DNA of 64,000 nucleotides from Bhargavaea changchunensis (GCF_042665595.1 NZ_JBHTCT010000035.1:88849-152848), one strand, 5' to 3'. Numbered from the stretch's first letter, positions 17,097-26,079 are shown. Made by a program: numbers and translations. The notes: generated by a model from the sequence alone, not told the origin.

Positions 17097-18494
17097 ATGG
17101 CTAAAAAAATGCCGGAAATCGGCGATTATAAATACGGCTTCCACGACAAAGACGTATCGGTTTTCCGTTCGAAGCGCGGTCTGACAAGAGAGATTGTCGA
17201 AGAAATCTCCAGGATGAAAGAAGAGCCTCAATGGATGCTCGACTACCGCCTGAAGGCGCTCGACATCTTCTACAAAAAGCCGATGCCGGTGTGGGGCGGC
17301 GATCTCAGTGAACTGAACTTCGACGAGATCACTTACTACGTCAAGCCGTCGGAAGCGACTGAGCGCTCGTGGGATGAAGTCCCTGAAGAAATCAAGCGCA
17401 CGTTCGACAAGCTGGGCATTCCGGAAGCGGAACAAAAGTACCTCGCGGGTGTTTCCGCGCAGTACGAGTCCGAAGTCGTCTACCACAACATGAAGGAAGA
17501 CCTCGAGGATATGGGAATCGTCTTCAAGGACACCGACTCGGCGCTCCGCGAAAACGAAGACATCTTCAAGAAGTACTGGGCAACGGTCATTCCGGCTGCG
17601 GACAACAAGTTTTCCGCGCTGAACTCCGCTGTCTGGTCGGGCGGCTCGTTCATCTATGTCCCGCCGGGCGTGAAGGTGGATACACCGCTCCAGGCTTACT
17701 TCCGCATCAACTCCGAGAACATGGGGCAGTTTGAGCGTACGCTGATCATCGTCGATGAAGGCGCGAGCGTTCACTATGTAGAGGGCTGCACTGCTCCTGT
17801 CTACACGACAAACTCGCTTCACTCGGCGGTTGTTGAGATCATCATCAAGAAAGACGCCTACTGCCGCTACACGACCATCCAGAACTGGGCGAACAACGTC
17901 TACAACCTCGTCACTAAGCGCGCGGTTGCAGAGGAAAACGCGACAATGGAATGGATCGACGGCAACATCGGCTCCAAGCTGACGATGAAATACCCTGCTG
18001 TCCTCCTCAAGGGCGAAGGCGCACGCGGCATGACGCTGTCCATCGCACTTGCAGGCAAAGGCCAGCACCAGGATGCGGGCGCGAAGATGATGCACCTCGC
18101 ACCTAACACGTCCTCGACGATCGTCTCCAAGTCGATTTCGAAACAGGGCGGCAAGGTTTCGTACCGCGGAATCGTGCACTTCGGCCGCAAGGCACACGGT
18201 GCGCGTGCCAACATCGAGTGTGATACGCTCATCATGGACAACCAGTCCACGTCCGACACGATCCCGTACAACGAGATCCTGAACGACAATATCTCGCTCG
18301 AGCACGAAGCGAAAGTCTCGAAGGTATCCGAAGAGCAGCTCTTCTACCTCATGAGCCGCGGCATCTCCGAAGAAGAAGCGACGGAAATGATCGTCATGGG
18401 CTTCATCGAGCCATTCACAAAAGAACTTCCGATGGAATACGCGGTCGAAATGAACCGCCTCATCAAGTTCGAGATGGAAGGTTCAATCGGTTAA
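17097..18494 (+). CDS. sufB: SUF scaffold subunit
   Basis: 465 residues from ATG 17097 with CGGAGGAACAGTA upstream; the longer frame from 17019 runs through sufU and is rejected. Motifs include FIYVPPGVKVDTPLQAYFRI, VEGCTAPVY, the YCRYTTIQNWANNVYNL segment, HFGRKAHGARANIECDTLIM and LMSRGISEEEATEMIVMGFI. SufB is the subunit on which clusters are built. Last gene of the operon, followed by a terminator at 18543. Confidence 0.97.
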   Translation: MAKKMPEIGDYKYGFHDKDVSVFRSKRGLTREIVEEISRMKEEPQWMLDYRLKALDIFYKKPMPVWGGDLSELNFDEITYYVKPSEATERSWDEVPEEIKRTFDKLGIPEAEQKYLAGVSAQYESEVVYHNMKEDLEDMGIVFKDTDSALRENEDIFKKYWATVIPAADNKFSALNSAVWSGGSFIYVPPGVKVDTPLQAYFRINSENMGQFERTLIIVDEGASVHYVEGCTAPVYTTNSLHSAVVEIIIKKDAYCRYTTIQNWANNVYNLVTKRAVAEENATMEWIDGNIGSKLTMKYPAVLLKGEGARGMTLSIALAGKGQHQDAGAKMMHLAPNTSSTIVSKSISKQGGKVSYRGIVHFGRKAHGARANIECDTLIMDNQSTSDTIPYNEILNDNISLEHEAKVSKVSEEQLFYLMSRGISEEEATEMIVMGFIEPFTKELPMEYAVEMNRLIKFEMEGSIG

Positions 18495-18542
18495 AAAATA
18501 TAAAATTGTCGGCGTGCCGATTTGATTTTATCTTCTGATGTA

Positions 18543-18577
18543 GGAGGCGAACTTTTATAGTTCGCCTTCTTTTTTTA
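18543..18577 (+). terminator. Terminator of the suf operon
   Basis: AGGCGAAC/GTTCGCCT stem followed by a run of seven T residues. Confidence 0.9.
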
Positions 18578-18604
18578 GTGATATCAGGATAAGATCCGTC
18601 AATT

Positions 18605-19081
18605 TTAGGGTTGTTTGATCGTTTGGTTCATATACTGGCGTGGAGTGCCATAAAAAGCAACCTGCCTATATTGCGGATAAATGGATAAGTAATGGATAAA
18701 GATGGGGGCATCGACGAGGAAGGGATAGTGTACGTAGAATTGACGATCACCATAGACAATCCCATTAAGTGCTGTAGCCATTTCTTTTTTAAATATTTTA
18801 AAACGGGTGTCTGCAATTTTCTGACTGAACTCTCCGCCATCTACATGCGCTTTTCCGATCAAGTTTAGACAGCCATGTGAATCTATTTTCCATTCAGCCA
18901 ATACTTCATCACGCATTTTGGGGTTAATGGATTTACAGTTGTACACATATCCAATATCCAAAAATAATTCTGCTGTAATATCTGAATGCGTGAGAGTATA
19001 TTTTCTTCCTTCAACCGGCTGAGCGAAAGTGGCAGGTGGAATGAGCTTGACGGATAATTTCTGTGGATCAAAAACGGACAT
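18605..19081 (-). CDS. Staygreen (SGR) family protein
   Basis: 158 residues from ATG 19081, preceded by GGGGG; the upstream ATG at 19108 has no site. RKYTLTHSDITAELFLDIG near residue 27, then MRDEVLAEW and HVDGGEF, match the Staygreen domain (PF12638) as I remember it. Plant SGR removes Mg from chlorophyll a; bacterial homologues occur in non-photosynthetic Firmicutes and their physiological role is open. The gene is visibly AT-richer than its neighbours and uses rarer A/T-ending codons, suggesting acquisition. It is monocistronic and convergent with sufB. Confidence 0.8.
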   Translation of the reverse strand: MSVFDPQKLSVKLIPPATFAQPVEGRKYTLTHSDITAELFLDIGYVYNCKSINPKMRDEVLAEWKIDSHGCLNLIGKAHVDGGEFSQKIADTRFKIFKKEMATALNGIVYGDRQFYVHYPFLVDAPIFIHYLSIYPQYRQVAFYGTPRQYMNQTIKQP

Positions 19082-19315
19082 AGACAATCCCCCAATATTT
19101 AAAATCAATGTCCTTGATTTCTTTAGATCAACATGAAGTATTACTTTATGTGGGTCAATACCTATATATGACTGTATGGATGCCTAGTAAGGACATAACG
19201 ATTCATAGATGGCCAACCGCGGCTTGAGCTCAGAAAGATCAAAGCTCAGTATAAAAAACGCCAACCGAAATAGTGTCTCTTGCATTAACCGAAAAAACTT
19301 GGCTGAATCAATACT
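19082..19315. other. AT-rich intergenic segment without a supported gene
   Basis: About 235 bases upstream of the Staygreen gene. It presumably holds that gene's promoter. Short frames on both strands have no ribosome binding site, no recognised domain and no compositional support. The composition matches the AT-rich patch on either side, so a decayed foreign segment is possible but no terminal repeats or transposase motifs were seen. Confidence 0.5.
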
Positions 19316-19349
19316 AAAAACCCTTGCCTTTAACAGCGGCAAGGGTTTT
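19316..19349 (-). terminator. Terminator of the amino-acid permease gene
   Basis: AAAACCCTTGCC pairs with GGCAAGGGTTTT; on the minus strand a T run follows. About 45 bases beyond the permease stop. Confidence 0.87.
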
Positions 19350-19395
19350 GGTACTTCACGAACAATATGGATAGCGATCTGGAGATTGATGGTTT

Positions 19396-20790
19396 TCAAT
19401 ATTTGACCGGCTCATGCTCATCAACCTGAACCACTTCAATTCTCTTGGAGATGCGGGTTTTATAGATCACGGCGAGCATGATAAACCAGACAGGTGTCAC
19501 CATAAGGGAAATGCGCGTATCTTCCGCAATCGCGAGCACAACCAGCACGAATGCCAGGAAAGCGAGGATCAGATAGTTGGCAAACGGGTAAAGCGGCATC
19601 TTGAATTTGTTCGCCTTGGCCAATTCAGGTCTGGTTTTGCGATATTTCAGATGACTGAGAACGGTGATTCCCCAAATGAAAATAAAGCAGACGGTGGAAA
19701 TGCTCGTGATCAGGGTGAACACCCCTTCAGGCATGACGTAGTTCAAGATAACGGAAATCAGGATCACACCTGCCGAGAAGAACAAGGCACGGGATGGCAC
19801 TTTGCGCCGGTCCAGATTGGCGAACTGCTCCGGCGCATCTTTTTCCTTGGCCAGGGAAAACAGCATCCGGCTTGTACTGAAAATGGCACTGTTGCAGGCC
19901 GAGGCCGCTGAAGTCAGAACGACAAAATTGACGATTGCGGCAGCAGCTGCAATACCGACTGCGACAAACACTTGGACAAACGGGCTTGCTGCAGGATTAA
20001 TGGCGTCCCAAGGATAGACACTCATGATGACGAAGAGGGCACCGATATAGAAAATCAGGATCCGGATCGGGATGCTGTTGATCGCCTTTGGAAGCACTTT
20101 TTCCGGGTTTTCCGTTTCTCCGGCTGTGAGTCCGACAAGTTCAATCCCGACAAAGGCGAATACGACCATCTGGAATGACAGGATAAAGCCGTTGATGCCG
20201 TTCGGGAACAATCCGCCGTTATTCCAGATATTTGAGAATGCGGCCGTTCCTGAATCGGTGGAAAAACCTTTCATGATCATGAAAATACCGACCACGATCA
20301 GGCCGATGATCGCGATGATTTTGATCAGGGCAAACCAAAATTCCATTTCTCCGAAAAGCTTCACGGTCGCCAGGTTCATGAGAAGCAAGACGACGAGTGC
20401 GATGAGTCCGGGCATCCATTGGGGGATCCCGGGAAACCAATACTGCGAATAGATTCCGATGGCGGTCAGGTCAGCCATGGCAATGCAGATCCAACAGAAC
20501 CAATAGGTCCATCCGGTAATGAACGCTGCCATTTCTCCGAAATAATCCTTAACAAAGTCCACAAAAGAGTGATACTCCAAATTACTCATCAGGAGTTCGC
20601 CAAGCGCACGCATAATCAGAAATAAAATAACGCCTGTGATCAGATAAGATAGTAAAATTGATGGCCCCGCCAAATGGATGGACTTTCCCGCTCCAAGGAA
20701 TAACCCTGTACCGATGGCTCCCCCGATGGCAATCAGTTGTACGTGTCTGTTTTTTAAACCTCTTTCCAATGTCTGTTCCTGCATATTCAT
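19396..20790 (-). CDS. Amino acid permease (APC superfamily)
   Basis: 464 residues from ATG 20790, which has GGGGAGGGG immediately upstream. The N-terminus RGLKNRHVQLIAIGGAIGTGLFLGAGKSI is the diagnostic start of the amino-acid transporter (AAT) family, as in AnsP, CycA or AapA; twelve helices are visible. It imports an amino acid with protons; D-Ala/Ser/Gly or aromatic substrates are common in this group, but the specificity is not readable. An in-frame extension to 20889 would run through a terminator hairpin (20817-20856), discussed separately. Somewhat AT-richer than the flanking operons. Confidence 0.92.
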   Translation of the reverse strand: MNMQEQTLERGLKNRHVQLIAIGGAIGTGLFLGAGKSIHLAGPSILLSYLITGVILFLIMRALGELLMSNLEYHSFVDFVKDYFGEMAAFITGWTYWFCWICIAMADLTAIGIYSQYWFPGIPQWMPGLIALVVLLLMNLATVKLFGEMEFWFALIKIIAIIGLIVVGIFMIMKGFSTDSGTAAFSNIWNNGGLFPNGINGFILSFQMVVFAFVGIELVGLTAGETENPEKVLPKAINSIPIRILIFYIGALFVIMSVYPWDAINPAASPFVQVFVAVGIAAAAAIVNFVVLTSAASACNSAIFSTSRMLFSLAKEKDAPEQFANLDRRKVPSRALFFSAGVILISVILNYVMPEGVFTLITSISTVCFIFIWGITVLSHLKYRKTRPELAKANKFKMPLYPFANYLILAFLAFVLVVLAIAEDTRISLMVTPVWFIMLAVIYKTRISKRIEVVQVDEHEPVKY

Positions 20791-20816
20791 TCCCCTCCCC
20801 AAAAACTCCGATGAAC

Positions 20817-20856
20817 AAAAAAAGGACAGAAGAACGCGATACTCCGGTCTTTGTCC
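20817..20856 (-). terminator. Intrinsic terminator in the permease leader (attenuator candidate)
   Basis: On the minus strand GGACAAAGA pairs with TCTTCTGTCC (one bulge), followed by seven T residues. The hairpin ends only about 27 bases before the permease ATG and cannot belong to a gene upstream. Its position suggests transcription attenuation. Confidence 0.65.
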
Positions 20857-21075
20857 GATTTTTTGATGAATACTCTCAATAACGAACATCTTCCTTCAAC
20901 CGAACTAGAGTTCAAGATTAAGAGCATAAATAATATTTAAATTACTTATATTTGAATATTAATTTTTCGGGTGAATTTTGTCAATCGGCTTTTCTGACCA
21001 GGACTATGACTTTATCCTCATTGGCTTAGCTGCAGGTTGCTTGTGGTACTCAATAATAGAAGGGAGAGAGACCAA

Positions 21076-21912
21076 TTGGACATTCCTTATGTTGAGCTGA
21101 AAGATGGTCAAAACCTGCCTGCAATGGGCTATGGCACTGTATTCCTGAAAGGCAGCGAAGCGGTTGCATCATTTCAGTCTGCAATCAATAACGGCTACCG
21201 GCTGCTGGATTCCGCCTATAATTACGAGAACGAAGGGACACTTGGAGAGTCGATCAGGAAAAGCCGGGTCAGCAGGGAAGAACTGATCGTTACGTCCAAG
21301 CTGCCGGGACGTTATCATGATTACAAAGAGGCGCTGAAAGCCATCGAGGAATCGCTATTCCGTACCAGTCTGGATCATTTCGACCTGTACCTGATTCACT
21401 GGCCGAACCCGAAGGAAGGCAAGTACGTGGAAGCCTGGCAGGCCATGATAGAAGCGAAAAAAAGAGGGCTTATCCGCTCAATCGGCGTCAGCAACTTCCT
21501 GCCGGAACATATGGAGCAGCTGGAGAAGGAGACAGGGGAGCTGCCGGTCATCAATCAGATCGAGATGCATCCGTTCTTTAATCAGGCTGAGCAGCGAAAA
21601 TGGCATGAAGAGCGGGGAATCATTACGGAAGCATGGAGCCCGTTGTTCCGGGGACGCGGCGTCTTGAGTGAGCCTGTCATCATTGAGCTATCGGAGAAGT
21701 ATGGGAAAACCCCCGCGCAAATTGTATTGCGCTGGCATTATCAGCATGGAGTGATCTCTATACCACGATCCGCGCATCCTGACAGGCAGCGGGAAAACAT
21801 GTCGATTTTCGATTTTGAATTGTCTTCGGAGGACATGGAGAAAGTCGATTCTCTTAGCCGCCGTGACGGCCGCATCGACGATCAGGATCCGGCGGTTTAT
21901 CAGGAGTTTTGA
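21076..21912 (+). CDS. Aldo/keto reductase
   Basis: 278 residues from TTG 21076, with AAGGGAGAG upstream; the ORF otherwise extends to 21037 without a site. The AKR barrel motifs are present: MGYGTVFLKG, LLDSAYNYENEGTLGESI (catalytic Asp and Tyr), VTSKLPGR (Lys), LYLIHWPNP (His), VSNFLPEHMEQL and QIEMHPFFNQ. It reduces aldehydes or ketones with NADPH; natural substrate unknown, with glyoxal/methylglyoxal reductase activity common for Bacillus relatives. Monocistronic. Confidence 0.92.
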   Translation: MDIPYVELKDGQNLPAMGYGTVFLKGSEAVASFQSAINNGYRLLDSAYNYENEGTLGESIRKSRVSREELIVTSKLPGRYHDYKEALKAIEESLFRTSLDHFDLYLIHWPNPKEGKYVEAWQAMIEAKKRGLIRSIGVSNFLPEHMEQLEKETGELPVINQIEMHPFFNQAEQRKWHEERGIITEAWSPLFRGRGVLSEPVIIELSEKYGKTPAQIVLRWHYQHGVISIPRSAHPDRQRENMSIFDFELSSEDMEKVDSLSRRDGRIDDQDPAVYQEF

Positions 21913-22025
21913 ATGGGTTCAAATGTCGGGGTTCATCCCCAAAGTGTCCAGCCCCGTATTTGAGTGACGTGGTCCGTCTATCGGGCGGTACGATGTTGTG
22001 ATGAAGAGCTGGCTTTCACAAAGTA

Positions 22026-22052
22026 GGGGCAGTGTTGCACTGCCCTTTATTC
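22026..22052 (+). terminator. Weak terminator after the aldo/keto reductase
   Basis: GGGCAGTG/CACTGCCC hairpin followed by TTTATT. It ends 115 bases after the stop codon; the preceding stretch has no reading frame or recognised element. Confidence 0.6.
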
Positions 22053-22152
22053 TCATTGACTATACCGTGCAGCATGGGCTTTCCGGGTCTCTGATGCGGG
22101 TATTGTGATAAGATGAATCATATGGAAATAGGATGAAGGGAGAGGGAGGCCC

Positions 22153-23013
22153 ATGATCAGGGTTGGCCTGACCGGATGGGGCGACCACCCGGATGTTTAC
22201 AGCCCCACTTCCAAGAAAACGGAGAAGCTGCAAGACTACAGCGGCCATTTCAAGGTTGTTGAATTGGATTCAACCTTTTACGCGATCCAGTCGGAACGGA
22301 ATATCCGGAAATGGATCGGCGAGACGCCGGACGATTTCGGTTTTATCATCAAGGCGTATCAGGGCATGACGGGACACCACAGAGGGCGTCTCCCCTATGA
22401 ATCGGAAGAAGAGATGTTCCGGCTTTTCCGGCTTTCGGTCGGGCCGATGCTCGAAGCCGGCAAGCTGCCGATGATCCTTGCCCAATACCCGCCTTGGTTC
22501 GACTGCACCAAAGACAATGTCGGGGTGCTGAGGAAGATGAGGGAGTATCTCGAAGGGCTGGACGTGGCCGTCGAGTTCCGGCATCAGTCCTGGTACTCGG
22601 AAAAGTACCGGGAAGGCACTCTGGAATTCCTGCGGGAGCAAGAATTCATCCATTCGGTGTGTGACGAGCCTCAGGCGGGAGACGGAAGCGTTCCCTTCGT
22701 ACCGGCAGCCACCCGAGAGGACAAAACGCTTGTCCGTCTGCACGGACGCAACACGGCCGGGTGGAAATCCAACGGGCGTGACGACAAAAAATGGCGGGAA
22801 GTCCGCTACCTGTATGATTACAATGATAGCGAACTGGCAGGACTGGCCGAAGAGATATCCGGCATCGCTTCAGAGGATGTCTATGTCGTCTTCAACAACA
22901 ACTCGGGCGGACATGCCGCTGAAAATGCCAAGCGCTTCATGGGAATCGCGGGGATTGAAACGGACCGGCCAGGCGCTCAGCAACTGGATCTGTTCGGCGG
23001 GGAGGACCTCTGA
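22153..23013 (+). CDS. yunF: DUF72 protein (YunF-like)
   Basis: 286 residues. IRVGLTGWGDHPDVY, VELDSTFYAIQSERNIRKW, FRHQSWYSEKY and VRLHGRNTAGW are the conserved blocks of the DUF72 TIM-barrel family, which resembles endonuclease IV-like barrels. No enzymatic activity is established. First of yunF-yunE-yunD, with GGGAGG before its ATG and a one-base overlap with yunE. Gene order is the reverse-ordered equivalent of B. subtilis yunDEF. Confidence 0.9.
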   Translation: MIRVGLTGWGDHPDVYSPTSKKTEKLQDYSGHFKVVELDSTFYAIQSERNIRKWIGETPDDFGFIIKAYQGMTGHHRGRLPYESEEEMFRLFRLSVGPMLEAGKLPMILAQYPPWFDCTKDNVGVLRKMREYLEGLDVAVEFRHQSWYSEKYREGTLEFLREQEFIHSVCDEPQAGDGSVPFVPAATREDKTLVRLHGRNTAGWKSNGRDDKKWREVRYLYDYNDSELAGLAEEISGIASEDVYVVFNNNSGGHAAENAKRFMGIAGIETDRPGAQQLDLFGGEDL

Positions 23014-23837
23014 TGGAGTTTGTTATTCTTGCAATAACGGGGCTGTTCGCCGGCATCGTCGGCGCTTTGGTCGGCCTCGGAGGCGGTGTGATCCTCGTGC
23101 CGGCAGCCCTTTATTTCGGCATCACACTCGGCTGGGTGCCGGGTTTGACCCCGCAGAGGATCGTCGGCCTGTCCGTCATCATGATGATTTTCATCGGTCT
23201 GTCTTCAACGCTCTCCTATATGAAGTCGAAGACGGTGGATTACCGGAGCGGACTGATCTTTTTCGCGGGAAGCATCCCCGGAACGATTCTGGGTGCCTAC
23301 GTTAACAAAGGGCTGGATTTGCCTTCGTTTAATCTGTATTTCGGCATCCTGCTCATCTTTCTGTCCGTGCTCCTGCTCGTGAGAAAGCACCTGAAACCGG
23401 TACGATGGTTTGTCGAGCATGGCAGGGCGCTCACTTTCCGGGATTCGGAAGGGACTGTCCATAAATACGGGTATCCCGTCTGGTTTGCGGTCATGCTGAC
23501 ATTCGGTGTCGGCTTTGCTTCGGGGCTCTTCGGGATCGGCGGAGGCTCGATCATCGTTCCCGCGATGATTCTGCTGTTCCTGTTTCCGCCGCATGTTGCC
23601 GTGGGCACGTCGATGTTCATGGTCTTCCTGTCCGCCATCGTCAATGCGGCCAGCCATATCTCACTCGGCAATGTCCCGTGGCTTTATACGCTCCCAGTCG
23701 TGCCGGCTGCATACATAGGGGCGAAAGTCGGAGCGGCCCTGAACAAACGGCTGAACTCTGAAGCACTTGTGACCGCACTCCGGATCATTCTCCTGATCAC
23801 GGGGATCCGGTCCATCTATGAAGGAATCTGGGGCTGA
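23013..23837 (+). CDS. yunE: TSUP-family membrane transporter (YunE-like)
   Basis: 274 residues, seven to eight helices. The paired glycine-rich motifs GALVGLGGGVILVPAALYF near residue 17 and ASGLFGIGGGSIIVPAMIL near 170 are the internal repeat of the sulfite exporter TauE/SafE (TSUP) family. Such proteins export sulfite, sulfoacetate or other small organosulfur or carboxylate anions; the substrate here is not evident. Its ATG shares a base with the yunF stop. Confidence 0.92.
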   Translation: MEFVILAITGLFAGIVGALVGLGGGVILVPAALYFGITLGWVPGLTPQRIVGLSVIMMIFIGLSSTLSYMKSKTVDYRSGLIFFAGSIPGTILGAYVNKGLDLPSFNLYFGILLIFLSVLLLVRKHLKPVRWFVEHGRALTFRDSEGTVHKYGYPVWFAVMLTFGVGFASGLFGIGGGSIIVPAMILLFLFPPHVAVGTSMFMVFLSAIVNAASHISLGNVPWLYTLPVVPAAYIGAKVGAALNKRLNSEALVTALRIILLITGIRSIYEGIWG

Positions 23838-23844
23838 TTGCACG

Positions 23845-25224
23845 TTGAAAGAAACCATTCACATTTACCATACGAATGACCTTCACAGCCATTTTGAAAG
23901 GTGGCCGAGAATCCGGGATTTCCTAATGAAGCGCAAGGCGCTCCATAAGGAACAGGGAGAAGCCTGCTATCTGTTTGATATTGGTGACCATATCGACCGT
24001 TCCCATCCCTATACGGATGCCACGAGGGGGAAAGGGAATGTCATCATGCTGAATGAAATCGGCTATGATGCCGTCACGATCGGCAACAATGAGGGCATCA
24101 CCCTTTCACCTGAAGAACTCACTGATCTTTACGGGGAAGCGGAATTTCCTGTCGTTCTGGACAATCTTTTCATGGAAGACGGAAACCGGCCCGGCTGGAT
24201 GGTTCCTGACGCCTATCTGACGACCCGCTCCGGCATCCGCATCGGGCTGATTGCCGCGACTGCCGATTTCAGCACGTCCTATGAACGAATGGGATGGAAG
24301 GTGACCGGTCCGCGCTCAGCACTTGAGGCGGCAGCGCCCCGAGTCAGCAGACAGTCGGACATTCTGGTCTGCCTCTCGCATATGGGGTCTTCGGAAGACG
24401 ACCGGCTTGCGGATCACACGGAAGGCCGGATCGATGTCATCCTCGGCGGACATACCCATCACCTGTATCCGGACGGCAGGGAAGTTGGCGGCACGCTGAT
24501 CGCCGCTGCCGGCAAGTGGGGGCAGTACATCGGTGAGGTTACACTGACATTCGACCATGCTGAAGGCCGGGTCGTACAAGCCCGTGCCGAGGTCCATGAT
24601 ACGGAGACCCTTCCCAAACCCGATGACGATACGGGCTATGACCGGCAGTTAAGGGAGAAGGCGGCGGATCTCCTGTCGGCAACCGTGTTTTTGAATCCAA
24701 CTGAATTGAAGGGGGGCTGGGACGGTCCGACGCCGCTTTCCGATCTGTTTGCCGACGCCCTCCTTTTCCACACAGGCGCCGACTGCGCCATGTTCAACTC
24801 GGGCATCTTGCTCGGAGGACTGCCTGAAGGTCCCATTTCCGGCATGGACCTGCACAGGCTGCTGCCGCATCCGATCAACCCCTGTGTCATCACGCTGTCA
24901 GGCGCAGAACTTGAAGAGGCGTATGATCTGAGTCTGAATCCCGAATGGCCGGACATCCGGCTCAAAGGCCTGGGGTTCCGGGGCGAGAAGATGGGGGCGA
25001 TGATCCATCAAGGAATCGGCCGCGGAAAGGACGGAAAGCTGTATATATCAGGAAGTCCGGCGGATTCGGACCGCATGTACATGCTTGCAACGTTGGATCT
25101 GTTCACATATGGGTTCTTTTTCCCGGCATTCAAGCAGGCCAGGAAAGAATACTTCATGCCGGAATTGATCAGGGACGTCCTCGCCGGATATGCCATCCGG
25201 AAGTTTGGAACCCCGTCCTCATAA
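23845..25224 (+). CDS. yunD: Metallophosphatase / 5'-nucleotidase (YunD-like)
   Basis: About 459 residues. The calcineurin-like phosphoesterase domain starts at once (IHIYHTNDLHSHFERW, FDIGDHIDRSHP, TIGNNEGI, CLSHMGSSEDD, LGGHTHHLYPDG), followed by the C-terminal 5'-nucleotidase domain (FADALLFHTGADCAMFNSG). No signal peptide, so cytosolic, unlike secreted UshA types. The start is uncertain: TTG 23845 gives an N-terminus like family members; ATG 23818 would overlap yunE by 20 bases. Neither has a strong ribosome site. Likely hydrolyses nucleotides or related phosphomonoesters. Confidence 0.9.
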   Translation: MKETIHIYHTNDLHSHFERWPRIRDFLMKRKALHKEQGEACYLFDIGDHIDRSHPYTDATRGKGNVIMLNEIGYDAVTIGNNEGITLSPEELTDLYGEAEFPVVLDNLFMEDGNRPGWMVPDAYLTTRSGIRIGLIAATADFSTSYERMGWKVTGPRSALEAAAPRVSRQSDILVCLSHMGSSEDDRLADHTEGRIDVILGGHTHHLYPDGREVGGTLIAAAGKWGQYIGEVTLTFDHAEGRVVQARAEVHDTETLPKPDDDTGYDRQLREKAADLLSATVFLNPTELKGGWDGPTPLSDLFADALLFHTGADCAMFNSGILLGGLPEGPISGMDLHRLLPHPINPCVITLSGAELEEAYDLSLNPEWPDIRLKGLGFRGEKMGAMIHQGIGRGKDGKLYISGSPADSDRMYMLATLDLFTYGFFFPAFKQARKEYFMPELIRDVLAGYAIRKFGTPSS

Positions 25225-25266
25225 ATTGATCCCTCTCCCCGTAAGATGGGGCAGGGGGATTATTTA

Positions 25267-26043
25267 TTGAAGTTTCCTTATGCGCGCAGGAGGAGGCTGC
25301 GATCCAGGTCGGGAAAGAGGAGGCTCCTGCCGCTTCTCCTCCCGGTCGGACTCATCCTGATGGCGGGATTTTTCTATTTCACCAATGCTCGTCTTGGACC
25401 GGCGCTCACGCAATACGCGGAAGTGCAGACCCAGAAAATCGCATCCGAGGTCATTGCGAAGGCGATTGATGCCCGGACTGCCAATGTGCTCGACATAAAC
25501 GACATTATTGAATACGTTCCGTCTGAACAATCGGAAGTGGTGACGGCAAAATTAAACACGGAAATCATCAACCGGTTTATTGCAGAAACCCACCGACTGG
25601 TTTCGGATCATCTGGAAATGGCAGAAGCGGGAGAACTGAACACGTTGCCGAAGCTCGAGAACATCGAGTACGATGTGGAGACAATGAAGGACAGGGACGG
25701 GATTGTGTTTTTCGTGCCGCTCGGGCAGGCGATCGGCATGCCTATTTTAGGGAATCTGGGGCCGAAGATACCGATCCGATTCCATGTGATCGGTGACGTA
25801 CATGCCAACCCGAAAACAGAAATCCGTGAGTTTGGCATCAACAATGCACTTGTTCAAGTGGATGCGATCATCCAGGTGAATGTTCAAATCATCGTGCCAT
25901 TTGCGTCCAAGCAATCGAGAGTCGAGCAACGGATCCCGATTGCCATCGGGCTCGTTCAGGGGCAGGTGCCGCATATCTTCAACAAAGGGGAGAATGTGGA
26001 TCCGCCGTCGATCGAGGTGCCGATCCCGCTTCCTGAGGAATAA
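25267..26043 (+). CDS. yunB: Sporulation protein YunB
   Basis: 258 residues from TTG 25267, eight bases after CAGGGGGAT. A basic N-terminus (KFPYARRRRLRSRSGKRR) precedes one membrane helix at residues ~24-41, and the remainder is extracytoplasmic with the YunB family motifs (IGMPILGNLGPKIPIRFHVI, NNALVQVDAIIQVNVQIIVP). In B. subtilis yunB is expressed under sigma-E in the mother cell and its loss reduces sporulation. Its presence suggests a spore-forming ancestry; it does not prove that this organism sporulates. No terminator was seen between it and the lysine riboswitch promoter. Confidence 0.93.
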   Translation: MKFPYARRRRLRSRSGKRRLLPLLLPVGLILMAGFFYFTNARLGPALTQYAEVQTQKIASEVIAKAIDARTANVLDINDIIEYVPSEQSEVVTAKLNTEIINRFIAETHRLVSDHLEMAEAGELNTLPKLENIEYDVETMKDRDGIVFFVPLGQAIGMPILGNLGPKIPIRFHVIGDVHANPKTEIREFGINNALVQVDAIIQVNVQIIVPFASKQSRVEQRIPIAIGLVQGQVPHIFNKGENVDPPSIEVPIPLPEE

Positions 26044-26050
26044 GTTGCTA

Positions 26051-26079
26051 TTGCAATCGGCAGGGTCATCTATTATAAT
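26051..26079 (+). promoter_or_regulatory. Sigma-A promoter of the lysine-riboswitch transcript
   Basis: TTGCAA (26051-26056), 17-base spacer, TATAAT (26074-26079). Confidence 0.85.

Noticed and set aside
16689..18305. 538-residue open frame on the minus strand across sufU and sufB
   Set aside because: Antisense shadow of G+C-rich genes; translated product is Arg/Val/Asp-rich with no family, and sufB and sufU are certain.
19184..19406. Possible transposase or IS remnant beside the permease
   Set aside because: Short frames on both strands have no recognised transposase motif and no terminal inverted repeats; only the permease terminator is supported there.
20790..20960. T-box riboswitch in the permease leader
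   Set aside because: No AGGGTGGNACCGCG sequence and no specifier stem; only a terminator hairpin is present.
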